In this document: in pieces, positions 32,411-42,549 of the stretch
Layout of the letters: each line of letters opens with the position of its first letter
Position numbering within the stretch: the stretch's first letter is position 1
Assembly: GCA_019116345.1 (NCBI GenBank)
Contig: DXBV01000020.1
Coordinates: 1 to 64,000, forward strand
Source: Candidatus Allofournierella merdipullorum
GTDB taxonomy: Bacteria; Bacillota; Clostridia; Oscillospirales; Ruminococcaceae
Length of the DNA stretch: 64,000 nt
Direction of reading: 5' to 3'
Notes under the pieces: model-generated
The model's database searches: none
Told to the model about the DNA's origin: nothing
The model's input: the letters and a program-made list of their open reading frames with translations, nothing else
Translations under genes and position numbers: made by a program

Positions 32411-33208
32411 TCAGTATTGGAAATATTGGATAAACAACCGATCCTTGCGGCTTTTGCCGCCCAGGGCCTCCAGCTTGAAGCGGCCCATGCCCCGCACGGT
32501 GAACACATCGCCCTCGTACACAGGCGCATGGCTGCTGGAAACGGGCACATGGTTTATCTCCAGTCGGCCGCCTCGCACCAGTGCTTCCGCCTGGCCGCGG
32601 CTGCAGCGGAGCATGGCCGCCAGCACCGCGTCCGCCCGCAGAGAAGACACTGTGGCGGTCTTGCTCTCCCGTTGGACAGAATGGTCCGGCAGCGGGCCGT
32701 CAAACCGCTCGCAGCGGGCTGAACAGCGGCCTACGCTGACAAGCTCGTCACAGAGCAAAGGCGCCACCCGTTCCAGCACAAAGGCATACGCCCTGCCGGG
32801 GGTCTCGGGGTCGGGCAGGATGTCGCCCACACACTCCCGTTCAAGGCCAAGGCCCAGAAGAGAGCCGAGATAATCCTTGTGGGCGGGGGCTTCGCCGCCC
32901 ATCACCGCACAGGATATCAAAACGCAACAAATCGGCGGTTCGCCTGAGGCGCCCGCCGGTTCGAGGCACAGCAGTTTGCGCTCGGCCGCAGGATAGCCGC
33001 CCGAAAAGGCGGCCCAGGTGCAGCCGACCTGATTCATCGCAGCCTCCGCCAGACTCTGCTCCCGGTCCGACAAAAAGCCGCTGTAGCGGGCCACGCCCCG
33101 GTTCTGCGCGGCGCGGAAGAGGTCCTGCGCACGGCGCATGATCAATTTTTCCTGATCGTTCCGGGGCGGAATGTATCCCCGCTGCCGTTCATCAGAAGAA
33201 GACGCCAT
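32411..33208 (-). CDS. YlmH-like S4-domain RNA-binding protein
   Basis: S4 domain RADAVLAAMLRCSRGQAEALVRGGRLEINHVPVSSSHAPVYEGDVFTVRGMGRF; sepF-ylmH-divIVA-ileS synteny. Confidence 0.9.
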   Translation of the reverse strand: MASSSDERQRGYIPPRNDQEKLIMRRAQDLFRAAQNRGVARYSGFLSDREQSLAEAAMNQVGCTWAAFSGGYPAAERKLLCLEPAGASGEPPICCVLISCAVMGGEAPAHKDYLGSLLGLGLERECVGDILPDPETPGRAYAFVLERVAPLLCDELVSVGRCSARCERFDGPLPDHSVQRESKTATVSSLRADAVLAAMLRCSRGQAEALVRGGRLEINHVPVSSSHAPVYEGDVFTVRGMGRFKLEALGGKSRKDRLFIQYFQY

Positions 33209-33629
33209 TGCTTTCTAACTCATCCAGCAGATCCCCCATGATGTCCACATTATAGGGGGTGATGATAAAGGTGCTGTTGGCAACGCGCTTCATCTGGCCG
33301 TTGTTGGCGTAGGCCACGCCGGACAAAAAGTCCACCAGGCGGCGGGAAACTTCCTTGTTGGTGCCCTCCAGGTTGAGCACGACCGTGCGCTTGGCATTCA
33401 GATGGTCGGCCACAGTGCTGGCGTCATCAAACCGTTCGGGCTTCACCAGGACCACCTGCAGCTGGGTGGTGGCGTTGATGTTCACCACCTTGTTGCGCTT
33501 GCCCGTGGGTTCCGGCTGATAGCCGTCATCCTCCGCGGCGCTGCGCTGGGGGAACATGTCCTCGTTGTCGTCGTAGTAACCGTCATCCTCTTCGTTTACA
33601 CCAAGAAATCTTTTAAGCCCGTCGAGCAT
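33192..33629 (-). CDS. sepF: Cell division protein SepF
   Basis: VVLVKPERFDDASTVADHLNAKRTVVLNLEGTNKEVSRRLVDFLSGVAYA. Confidence 0.95.
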   Translation of the reverse strand: MLDGLKRFLGVNEEDDGYYDDNEDMFPQRSAAEDDGYQPEPTGKRNKVVNINATTQLQVVLVKPERFDDASTVADHLNAKRTVVLNLEGTNKEVSRRLVDFLSGVAYANNGQMKRVANSTFIITPYNVDIMGDLLDELESNGVFF

Positions 33630-33748
33630 CTTCTGTATCTCCTTCCGAAAATGATGACTGCTTCCTTCGAAATCACATCATCAGTTAGTATATATTATCG
33701 CTATTTTTCGTGATTCTGTCAATAAATAAACGCAACATTGCCTGATAT

Positions 33749-34954
33749 TCACAGGATTTTCCCGTCGTAGAGGTCGGTGCCCTCCACGATGACCTCATCG
33801 AACAGCCGCACCTCATTGTCGGTGCCCACCTTGCCGCCCTCCGGCACGAGGATATACTCGTCGTCCTGATAGAGCACGGTGATCTTGCGGAAGCGCGCCA
33901 GGTTGCCGTATTTCACATAGACGCCCTTGTTGCCGTCCACGATGTTCAGCGCCTTGGCGCTGACCCGCACGCCCTTGAAGGACTCGAAGTCGATGCGGGC
34001 GGTGGCCGAGGCGAGGCTCAGCACGTCCGCGCCCACATATTCGCAGCTGAGCACGAATTTCGCAAGGCCGGAAGCTTCGTCCACCGTGACGCTCTCCACC
34101 GTGGCGGGCAGGACCTTTTCCGCCGCGCCGGGGAAGCTGATGTCCACGCTGGTGACACCCTCGAATTTCTTGCTCTCATCGGCGGTGCACACGCCGTAGA
34201 AATACCATTTATAATCGGTGACCAGCTTGCCCGCGCCGGAAACATCCCTCGTGCCCGCGCCTTCGGCGAGCGCGTCGGCCATCGCCACGGCGGACATCTG
34301 GTCCAGTTCCTCTTTGCTGTAGGTCAGCATCTGCGCCGCGTCTGCCGCCACGAAGTAGCCGCCGGTGGGAACGGTGACCGGTGTGGGGCTGCCGAGATTT
34401 GCCTGCTGCACCGCCTGTTCCTGCGCGATCAGCTCCTTGGCGCCGGAAAAATCCCGGGTGGCGCCGGTGGTGATCTGCAGGCGGTTCAGTGTGAGCAGGT
34501 ACTCATTGCTTTTGGAGGAGATTTGGGTGTACTCCTGGCGGTCCAGGCTGTCCAGCAGATCGTACAGGGCCGACTGGCGCTGGGTCAGCAGCAGGTCCAC
34601 GTCGGTGCCCGCCGTGTTCTCGCTTCGCTCCAGCAGGTCAAGCTGGGCGTCCAGCTCGGTGAGCGCGGTGCGGGCCCGGGCCTGGCTGGGGTCGGAGTAG
34701 ATCTCCGCCACCTGCGTGCCAGAGGCCACACGCTCGCCATTGGAGACAAGATAGCCCATCTGCCCTTCCCCGGCCACTTCCGACTGCTCGAAAACGAGAT
34801 AGCCGCCGGTATAAAGGCTGTCGGACATATCGTAGAGGATGGCCGTTTCGGTGCGGTAGGGGCGGTCCAGCACGGTGAATATCTGCACCAGAAGATACGC
34901 CGCCGCAAGGCCCAGCGCGGCGATGATGCCGTATTTTACGAAAGAGCCTTTCAC
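33749..34954 (-). CDS. HlyD-like membrane-anchored adaptor/biotin-lipoyl-like protein
   Basis: GTG start (RBS GGAGGGG), N-terminal TM, GYLVSNGERVASGTQVAEIYSDPSQA, coiled coil. Confidence 0.7.
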   Translation of the reverse strand: MKGSFVKYGIIAALGLAAAYLLVQIFTVLDRPYRTETAILYDMSDSLYTGGYLVFEQSEVAGEGQMGYLVSNGERVASGTQVAEIYSDPSQARARTALTELDAQLDLLERSENTAGTDVDLLLTQRQSALYDLLDSLDRQEYTQISSKSNEYLLTLNRLQITTGATRDFSGAKELIAQEQAVQQANLGSPTPVTVPTGGYFVAADAAQMLTYSKEELDQMSAVAMADALAEGAGTRDVSGAGKLVTDYKWYFYGVCTADESKKFEGVTSVDISFPGAAEKVLPATVESVTVDEASGLAKFVLSCEYVGADVLSLASATARIDFESFKGVRVSAKALNIVDGNKGVYVKYGNLARFRKITVLYQDDEYILVPEGGKVGTDNEVRLFDEVIVEGTDLYDGKIL

Positions 34955-34991
34955 AGCCTTCCCCTCCTTTCTTTGTCGAGAGCCGGGCCGT

Positions 34992-35933
34992 TCACAGCCC
35001 GAAATGTTCGCGCACGGTTGTTTCCGCCTGCTGCAGAATGGCTTCATCTCCGGGGTCCAGCCAGATGATGTTTTCCATACGGCGGAACCAGGTCAGCTGG
35101 CGCTTTGCATAGTTGCGGCTGGCCTGCTTGAGTTTATCGGCACAGGCGGCAAGTTCCGCAGTGCCTTCAAAATACGGGAAGAACTCCTTGTAACCGATGG
35201 CCTGCGCCGCCGTGCGGTAGCGGCCGCGGTTCTCAAAGACCAGCTTTGCTTCTTCCAGAATGCCCGCTTCGAGCATACGGTCCACCCGCAGGTCAATGCG
35301 GCGGTAAAGCTGCGCCCGGTCGGCCGGAGCCAGACAGAACACCAGCGAATCGAACGGGGGCGTTTCGGGCAGGGATTCCGCCCGCTGCCGGCTCATGGTC
35401 TTGCCGGTGGAGTAATAAAGCTCCAGCGCGCGTATCACCCGCCCCACATTGTTGGGATGGACTGTGGCGGCGTAGTCCGGGTCCACGGCGGCGAGCTTCT
35501 GGTGCATCGCTTTGGGGCCGAGGGCTGCCGCCTCCTGCTCCAGTTTTTCCCGCAGAGCGGGGTCTGCCTTTTGCTCGGCAAAGCGTACCCCGTTCAAAAA
35601 GCTTTCGATATACAGGCCGGTGCCGCCCACAAGAATGGGCAGTCTGCCCCGGGCGGCGATGGCTTTTACTTCCCGGTTCGCGGCGTCCACAAAGTCCGCC
35701 ACGCTGAACGTCTGTTCCGGGGGTAGAAAATCCATCAGGTGATGGGGCACGCCTTCCATCTCTTCTTTGGTCGCCTTGGCGGTGCCCACGTCCAGCCCCT
35801 TATAGATCTGCATGGAGTCGGCGCAGACGATCTCGCCGCCGAGGCGCTTTGCCAGCTGGACCGAAAAAGCGGTCTTGCCGCTGGCGGTGGGGCCGCCCAC
35901 GGCCACCACAGGCATTTTATCCCAATCGGCCAA
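34992..35933 (-). CDS. miaA: tRNA dimethylallyltransferase
   Basis: VVAVGGPTASGKTAFSVQLA; CADSMQIYKGLDVGTAK. Confidence 0.96.
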   Translation of the reverse strand: MADWDKMPVVAVGGPTASGKTAFSVQLAKRLGGEIVCADSMQIYKGLDVGTAKATKEEMEGVPHHLMDFLPPEQTFSVADFVDAANREVKAIAARGRLPILVGGTGLYIESFLNGVRFAEQKADPALREKLEQEAAALGPKAMHQKLAAVDPDYAATVHPNNVGRVIRALELYYSTGKTMSRQRAESLPETPPFDSLVFCLAPADRAQLYRRIDLRVDRMLEAGILEEAKLVFENRGRYRTAAQAIGYKEFFPYFEGTAELAACADKLKQASRNYAKRQLTWFRRMENIIWLDPGDEAILQQAETTVREHFGL

Positions 35934-37881
35934 ACTGCTTTTCCAGCTCCTTTTTGGTAAGTTTCAGCACCACCGGTCTGCCATGGGGGCAGAAAGGCGG
36001 CACCTTTCCGTTCAGAATGTCCTGCGCCAGAGCCATCAGCTCCCGCCGGTCGGACTTGTCCCCCGCCTTGATGGCGGCTTTGCAGGCGATGGAGTGCATC
36101 ACCCACTGGGTCTTTTCGCTCACCGTCTCACGGCTGCCGCGGGCGAGCCGGTCGGCCAGCTCGCACAAAAGGCCCTCCACGTCGGATACCTGCACGTCCG
36201 CGGGCACTGCCCGCACCAGCATGGTGTTGCCGCCAAAGTCATCTACCTGCACGCCCGCATCGTTCAACAGGTCAGCGTTTTCCAAAAGCGCCGTTTTTTC
36301 CGCTGCGGACAGGTTCACCGTCACCGGGGCCAGCAAAATCTGACTGCTGGCAGCGCCGTAGCCACTGACAAGCTGTTCATAGAGAATGCGCTCGTGAGCT
36401 GCGTGCTTGTCGATGAGGCAAAGCTCGCTGCCGCGCTGGGTGATGATGTATGTCTTGAACGCCTCGCCGATGTACTCCAGCGGATCTTCCTGCGGCGCCT
36501 CCTGCTGCGGTTCAGCGGGTACTGCCTGTACCTGCGGTTCCGGTTCGGGAACGGGTGCCGGTTCCTGCGTCCGTAAGACAGGCTCCGGAGCCGGCTGCAC
36601 CGGTTGACGGACAGGCGCCGCATCCAGCGGCAACGGCTCGGAGCGCAGAGTTTCCTGCTGCACCGGGGCTGCGGTGAATGCCGGGCGCACAACGGGCGCA
36701 GGCCGGGGCACAGTCGGTTCGCTGCCCCAGCCGCCCAGTCCCGTTGCCGGGGCGGGCTTTGCCGCGGGCGGCGGCGCGGAATGTGTAATGGTCGGCTGTT
36801 TCACAGGGGTGGAGAGATCCAGCTGCTCCACCGTCTGCTCCGGCTCGTCCATCGCCGTTTGTTTGGAAAAACTGAAACGCTGCTCGCCGCTGCCGGGCTG
36901 AGCCAGTGCCGCTTTTACCGCCCGGTAGACCGCGTCGAACACGTCGCTTTCGCGGGAGAAGCGCACCTCGGTTTTGGCGGGGTGCACGTTCACATCCACC
37001 AGCTGGGCGGGCATTTCCAGCGCCAGCACGCAGCCGGGGAACTTGCCCTGCATCAGGGTGCCCCGGTAAGCGTTTTCCAGCGCGGCCATCATGGTGCGGT
37101 TCTTGACGAAGCGCCCGTTGATGAAGAAGAACTGCATGCCGCGGCTGGCCCGGCATGCCCGGGGCGGAGTGACAAGGCCGGACACACGGTAGCTGCCGCT
37201 GGCGTCCTCCACGGGCAGGAGGTCCTTGGCGAAGTCACGGCCCAGCACGGCGTAGGCCGCGCTCTTGAGGCTGCCGTCGCCCGGCGTTTTGTAAAGCTGC
37301 TTGCCTTCGCGGACAAAGGCGATGGACACTTCCGGATGAGAAAGGGCGATGCGGCTGACCGTTTCGCCCACAAAGGCGCCTTCGCTGGCATCCTTTTTCA
37401 AAAATTTCATCCGGGCGGGGGTGTTGTAGAACAGATCCCGCACGGTGATGGTGGTGCCCACCGGGCGCGCGGCCGGCTCCATCCCCTGCTCTTCGCCGCC
37501 TTCGATGCGGTAGCGGCAGGCGAACTCATCCGGTTCGGTGCGGGTGAGCACTTCCACCCGCGCCACGCTGGCAATGGAGGCCAGCGCCTCGCCGCGGAAG
37601 CCCAGCGTGTGGATGCTTTCCAAATCCTGCTCGCAGGAGATTTTGCTGGTGGCATGGCGGATGAAGGCCGTGGAGATATACTCTGCTTCGATGCCGCTGC
37701 CGTTGTCCGTCACCTGAATGAGGGACACGCCGCCTTTTTCGATGGCGACACTCACCTGGGTGGCGCCCGCGTCGATGGCGTTTTCCAGCAGTTCCTTCAC
37801 CACCGAAGCAGGGCGCTCCACCACCTCGCCGGCAGCGATGAGCTCCGCGGTGTGCTTGTCCAGCACATGGATCACGGCCAT
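35917..37881 (-). CDS. mutL: DNA mismatch repair protein MutL
   Basis: IAAGEVVERPASVVKELLENAIDAGA; GFRGEALASI; long Pro-rich linker. Confidence 0.97.
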   Translation of the reverse strand: MAVIHVLDKHTAELIAAGEVVERPASVVKELLENAIDAGATQVSVAIEKGGVSLIQVTDNGSGIEAEYISTAFIRHATSKISCEQDLESIHTLGFRGEALASIASVARVEVLTRTEPDEFACRYRIEGGEEQGMEPAARPVGTTITVRDLFYNTPARMKFLKKDASEGAFVGETVSRIALSHPEVSIAFVREGKQLYKTPGDGSLKSAAYAVLGRDFAKDLLPVEDASGSYRVSGLVTPPRACRASRGMQFFFINGRFVKNRTMMAALENAYRGTLMQGKFPGCVLALEMPAQLVDVNVHPAKTEVRFSRESDVFDAVYRAVKAALAQPGSGEQRFSFSKQTAMDEPEQTVEQLDLSTPVKQPTITHSAPPPAAKPAPATGLGGWGSEPTVPRPAPVVRPAFTAAPVQQETLRSEPLPLDAAPVRQPVQPAPEPVLRTQEPAPVPEPEPQVQAVPAEPQQEAPQEDPLEYIGEAFKTYIITQRGSELCLIDKHAAHERILYEQLVSGYGAASSQILLAPVTVNLSAAEKTALLENADLLNDAGVQVDDFGGNTMLVRAVPADVQVSDVEGLLCELADRLARGSRETVSEKTQWVMHSIACKAAIKAGDKSDRRELMALAQDILNGKVPPFCPHGRPVVLKLTKKELEKQFGRLG

Positions 37882-37909
37882 GGGTCCGTCTCCCCTTTCC
37901 TATGTAAAA

Positions 37910-40501
37910 TCAGTTGTCGAGCGTCTTTTTCAGCTCGTAGAGGAAATTCAGCGCCTCGATGGGGGTCAGCGTCTCCACGTCCAGGGCGCTGAGCTTGTCC
38001 ATCATTTCGCTGGGCACCGCGGGACTGTTCATCGCCTCCAGCGCCTCAAAATCCAGCTGTGTGACCCGCTTGTTGCTCTGGCTGGCGGCGTCCAGCGTCT
38101 TGAGCACCTGCTTGGCCCGCTCGGTGACTTCGTCGGGCAGGCCGGCCAGCTTTGCCACCTGGATGCCGTAACTGTCGTCGGCAGGGCCGCGGACAATACG
38201 CCGCAGGAAGGTGATGTCGTCGCCCCGCTTCTTCACGGCGATGTTGTAGTTCTTGACGCCGGGCAGCAGGTCTTCCAGCTCGGTGAGTTCGTGGTAATGG
38301 GTGGCAAACAAAGTCTTGCAGCCGATTTTGACGGCAATATGCTCCACCACTGCCCGGGCGATGCTCATGCCGTCGAAGGTGGAGGTGCCGCGGCCGATCT
38401 CGTCCAGAATGACCAGACTCTTGCGGGTGGCATATTCCAGAATCTGGGCCACCTCGGTCATCTCCACCATGAAAGTGGACTGGCCCGCCGACAGGTCATC
38501 GGAGGCGCCCACGCGGGTGAAGATGGCGTCCACCACGCCCACGCGGCACTCCTTCGCGGGCACGAAGCTGCCGATCTGGGCCATCAGCGCGATCAGCGCG
38601 TTCTGGCGCATATAGGTGGATTTACCCGCCATGTTTGGGCCGGTGATGATGAGCAGGTTGTTCTCAGCGCAATCCAGCGTGGTGTCGTTGGGCACGAACA
38701 GGCTGCCTTTGAGCATCTGCTCGATGACCGGGTGGCGGCCCTCCTGGATGAGCAGCTCGCTGCCCTCGTCCACCGTGGGACGGACGTAGTTGTTGTCCGC
38801 CGCCACCTGGGCCAGGGCGGTGAGCACATCCAGCTTTGCCACCGCGGCGGCGGTGGACTGGATGCGGGTGAGCTGCGCCGACAGATCGAACAGCAGTTCC
38901 TCGAACAGCTTGCGCTCCAGCACCAGCAAGCGCTCGTTGGCGCCCAGAATTTTATTTTCGAGGTTTTTCAAGTCCTCGGTGATGTAGCGCTCGGCGTTAG
39001 CCAGCGTCTGCTTGCGCACGAAGTTGGCGGGCACCTGGTCGGTGAAGGACTTGCTGACCTCGATGTAGTAACCGAACACCCGGTTGAAGCCCACTTTCAG
39101 GGTGCGGATGCCGGTCTCTTCCTTAAGCTTTGCCTCCATCTGAGACAAAAAGCCCTTGCCGCCGTGGACGATGTCCCGCAGCTCGTCCACCTCCGGCGAG
39201 AACCCTGCCCGGATGACGCCGCCGTCCTTCAGAGTGGAGGGGGCGTTCTCATCGATGGCTGACACGATGCGGTCGTGGATGTCAGTGAGGGGGTCGATCT
39301 GCACCGCCAGCGCCTTCAGCTGGGGGCAGTCGAAACTTTCCGTCAGCGCGCGGAGCTGGGGCAACTGGCGGCAGGTGCCTGCGAGGGCGTAAATCTCCTT
39401 CGGCGTGGCGCTGCCGTAGACCGTGCGGGTCATCAGGCGCTCCATATCAAATACATGGCTCAGCGTCTCGGTGATCTCGGCCCGCTGGACGCTTTCGCCG
39501 TGCAAGGCCTGCACGCAGTCCAGACGGTCGTTGATGGCCGGCGCGCTCACCAGAGGCTGCTCCAACCAGCTGCGCAAAAGGCGCTTGCCCATGGCGGTCT
39601 GGGTCTTGTCCAGCACCCAAAGAAGGGTGCCCCGCTTTTCCCGTCCGCGCATGGTCTGCGTCAGTTCCAGGTTGGCCCGGGTCACCGGCGAAAGCTGCAT
39701 ATACTGGGCCTCAGCGTAGCTGACAACGGTGCGAAGACGCTCCACGCCGTGCTTCTGGGTGCGGCGCAGGTAGGTCAGAAGGCCGGACACCGCAAAGCCG
39801 GCAGGCCCGTCTTTCGCAAGACCGCCGGAAACAGGCCAGCCTTCGCCGAACTGGTCGTTCAGCGCATCCTGCGCGTCGGCGTAGGCTTCGTTCTCCATCA
39901 GCTCCACCGCGCAGGCCATGTGCTGCTTGATGTAAGCGGTGACGTCTTTCAGCGAGAGCATCGCCTCGTTGAGCAGCACCTCGCTGGGGTTGTAGCGGCA
40001 GAGCTCGGTAATGATCTGGCCGCTCACCGCCGCCCCGTTCAGCAGCGTGGCGTAGGTCTGGCCGGTGGAAACGTCGGCAAAGCAGACGCCGGCCTTGTCC
40101 CCTTCCAAGTATATACTGCAGATGTAGTTGTTTTTGTCGTCCTGGAGCATACTGCTCTCGATGACGGTGCCGGGCGTGATGACGCGGATGACGTCACGCT
40201 TTACAAGGCCCTTGGCAAGCGCCGGGTCCTCCATCTGCTCGCAGATGGCCACTTTGTAGCCCTTGGCGATGAGCCGGGCCACATAGCTCTCATAGCTGTG
40301 GAAGGGCACGCCGCACATGGGCGCGCGCTCGGCCTGGCCGCAGTCCCGCCCGGTGAGGGTGAGCTCCAGCTCTTTGGACGCAAGGATTGCGTCGTCGAAG
40401 AACATCTCGTAAAAATCGCCCAGTCGGAAGAAAAGGATCTCATCCTTGTGCTGCTGCTTGATTTCAAAATACTGGGCCATCATGGGGGAAAGTTCCGCCA
40501 T
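37910..40501 (-). CDS. mutS: DNA mismatch repair protein MutS
   Basis: FFRLGDFYEMFFDDA; ITGPNMAGKSTYMRQ; GRGTSTFDGMSIARA. Confidence 0.97.
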   Translation of the reverse strand: MAELSPMMAQYFEIKQQHKDEILFFRLGDFYEMFFDDAILASKELELTLTGRDCGQAERAPMCGVPFHSYESYVARLIAKGYKVAICEQMEDPALAKGLVKRDVIRVITPGTVIESSMLQDDKNNYICSIYLEGDKAGVCFADVSTGQTYATLLNGAAVSGQIITELCRYNPSEVLLNEAMLSLKDVTAYIKQHMACAVELMENEAYADAQDALNDQFGEGWPVSGGLAKDGPAGFAVSGLLTYLRRTQKHGVERLRTVVSYAEAQYMQLSPVTRANLELTQTMRGREKRGTLLWVLDKTQTAMGKRLLRSWLEQPLVSAPAINDRLDCVQALHGESVQRAEITETLSHVFDMERLMTRTVYGSATPKEIYALAGTCRQLPQLRALTESFDCPQLKALAVQIDPLTDIHDRIVSAIDENAPSTLKDGGVIRAGFSPEVDELRDIVHGGKGFLSQMEAKLKEETGIRTLKVGFNRVFGYYIEVSKSFTDQVPANFVRKQTLANAERYITEDLKNLENKILGANERLLVLERKLFEELLFDLSAQLTRIQSTAAAVAKLDVLTALAQVAADNNYVRPTVDEGSELLIQEGRHPVIEQMLKGSLFVPNDTTLDCAENNLLIITGPNMAGKSTYMRQNALIALMAQIGSFVPAKECRVGVVDAIFTRVGASDDLSAGQSTFMVEMTEVAQILEYATRKSLVILDEIGRGTSTFDGMSIARAVVEHIAVKIGCKTLFATHYHELTELEDLLPGVKNYNIAVKKRGDDITFLRRIVRGPADDSYGIQVAKLAGLPDEVTERAKQVLKTLDAASQSNKRVTQLDFEALEAMNSPAVPSEMMDKLSALDVETLTPIEALNFLYELKKTLDN

Positions 40502-40554
40502 TGTTGCGCTTCACCTGCCTGTGTTTTTTGAAAGGGGCCTCTTATGAAAGGGCA

Positions 40555-40578
40555 GCGCGGCGGCAGAAGCCGCCGCGC
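40555..40578. terminator. Strong GC hairpin downstream of the ylbF-like gene
   Basis: gcgcggcggc-agaa-gccgccgcgc; only a weak T-run on either side. Confidence 0.4.
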
Positions 40579-40600
40579 CGTTTTGGGTGTGATATCAAAA

Positions 40601-41008
40601 TCAGCCGCAGCCGCCGCAGGAAGCGCAGCTGCCGGTGCAGCCGGCCTCGGGCGCTTCCACCAGCATCGGGTCGCCGCCGTTCATGGCGGTGTTGATGATG
40701 GCGTCGATGTGGCTGATGAGGGCCTCGGCCTCGGCCTTGGCGGCGTTGTAGGCCACCATGCCCTCGCTGGCCATGATCTTGCCGTAGAGGTCGTTGACCT
40801 TGGCGTTCAGGGCGGCAACGCGCTCGTCGCTGCGCTCATCTTTGGAAATCTCGTTGTTCAGGTCCATGCGGGCCAGGTTGAACTCGCCGATCATCTCCTG
40901 CAGGGCCTCGTCTTCGTCGTTGGCCTTGCGGGCTGCGGCCAGAGCCAGATAGCGCTCGTCGGTCTGAAGGGCAACAGCGGCTTTCTTGAAAAGGTCGATC
41001 GCGTCCAT
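40601..41008 (-). CDS. YlbF/YmcA (RicA/RicF) family protein with Cys-rich C-terminal tail
   Basis: MDAIDLFKKAAVALQTDERYLALAAARKANDEDEALQEMIGEFNLARMDLNNE...; tail CTGSCASCGGCG; next to miaB. Confidence 0.85.
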   Translation of the reverse strand: MDAIDLFKKAAVALQTDERYLALAAARKANDEDEALQEMIGEFNLARMDLNNEISKDERSDERVAALNAKVNDLYGKIMASEGMVAYNAAKAEAEALISHIDAIINTAMNGGDPMLVEAPEAGCTGSCASCGGCG

Positions 41009-41043
41009 GGTAGTTCTCCTTTTAATTGTAAAGTATTTTTGTT

Positions 41044-42426
41044 TTACACGAGTTTGCCTTTGAGGATGGTGCCTTTGCTATCGGTGAAATGCACCCGGAC
41101 GTACTGCCCGATGAGCGCTTCATCGCCGGCAAACTCCACCACAAGGTTGTTGGAAAGGCGGCCGGCCAGCGTGCCGGGGGTGCGGCTGTGGCCCTCCACC
41201 AGCACCCGCTGGGTGCCGCCCACCAGCGCCGCGGTCTCGGCGTGGGCGATTTTTTCCTGCACGGCCAGCAGGCGCGCCATCCGCTCGGTCTTTTCCTTGT
41301 GGGTCACCGGGTCGGGCATGGTGGCGGCTTTGGTGCCGGTGCGCTTGGAGTAGATGAAGGTGAACAGCTGCATATACTGCACCTTCTGGATGAGTTCCAG
41401 CGTGGCTTCAAAGTCCTCCTCGGTCTCCCCGGGGAAGCCCACGATGATGTCGCTGGAGAAGGTCACATCGGGGATTTTCGCCTTGGCGTAGTCGATGAGC
41501 TCCAGATACTGCTCCACCGTGTAGTGCCGGTTCATCTCTTTCAAAATGCGGTCGCTGCCGCTCTGCACCGGCAAGTGCAGATGGTTGCAGATGCGCTCTT
41601 CGGCGGCGATGACGTCAATGAGCTTGCGGCTGGCGTCCTTGGGGTGGCTGGTCATAAAGCGCAGGTGATAGTCGCCCGGCACCTGGCAGAGCATTTCCAG
41701 CAGGTCGGCAAAATCCACCCGGGGCTCCAGGCCCTTGCCGTAGCTGTTCACGTTCTGGCCCAGCAGGGTGATTTCTTTGTAGCCCGCGTCCACCAGCTGA
41801 CGGAACTCCGCCAGAATGTCCTCCGGACGGCGGCTGCGCTCCCGGCCGCGCACATAGGGCACGATGCAATAGGTGCAGAAGTTGTCGCAGCCGTACATGA
41901 TGGGCAGCCAGGCCCGGAAGTCCGAGTCGCGGCGGATGGGCACCTCTTCCACGATGTCCGCCCGCTCCACCGGTGTTTGCAGAAGGCGCTTTCTGCCGCC
42001 GGTGAGCTTTTGCACCAACAGCTGCGGCAGGGTGTCGATGGCGTTCACGCCGAACACCAGGTCCACAAAGGGATAGCTCTGACGCAGCTTGTCCACCACG
42101 GTGGGCTGCTGGGCCATGCAGCCGCACAGGCCGATGATGAGCCGGGGATTTTTCTCCTTGAGGCTTTTCAGCGCGCCCACATTCCCGAACACCCGCTGCT
42201 CGGCGTGCTCGCGCACGGCGCAGGTGTTGAATAGAATGAGGTCCGCCTGTTCCGGCGCATCGCACAGGCCAAAGCCCACGTCCGCCAGCACGCCCTTGAT
42301 TTTTTCGCCGTCGTTGACGTTCTGCTGGCAGCCGAAGGAGTGGATATAGGCCAGCGGCGGGGTATCGTAGAACGAGGCGATGAGCTGCGCCGCCTGTTCG
42401 TTGTGTTCAAAATGCAGGATCTCCAA
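41044..42426 (-). CDS. miaB: tRNA-2-methylthio-N6-dimethylallyladenosine synthase MiaB
   Basis: [39 protein letters not shown]-terminal TRAM-like domain. Confidence 0.95.
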   Translation of the reverse strand: MEILHFEHNEQAAQLIASFYDTPPLAYIHSFGCQQNVNDGEKIKGVLADVGFGLCDAPEQADLILFNTCAVREHAEQRVFGNVGALKSLKEKNPRLIIGLCGCMAQQPTVVDKLRQSYPFVDLVFGVNAIDTLPQLLVQKLTGGRKRLLQTPVERADIVEEVPIRRDSDFRAWLPIMYGCDNFCTYCIVPYVRGRERSRRPEDILAEFRQLVDAGYKEITLLGQNVNSYGKGLEPRVDFADLLEMLCQVPGDYHLRFMTSHPKDASRKLIDVIAAEERICNHLHLPVQSGSDRILKEMNRHYTVEQYLELIDYAKAKIPDVTFSSDIIVGFPGETEEDFEATLELIQKVQYMQLFTFIYSKRTGTKAATMPDPVTHKEKTERMARLLAVQEKIAHAETAALVGGTQRVLVEGHSRTPGTLAGRLSNNLVVEFAGDEALIGQYVRVHFTDSKGTILKGKLV

Positions 42427-42549
42427 TGAAGTTCATTCCTCCGCTTGGGTGTCATTTGCAGACCGGCACCCCTGCTTGTGGCAAATGCGCCGATATACTG
42501 ATTCAGTATACTATATTTTGCGCTGGCGCACAAGAGCGAAGTGCGCCTG

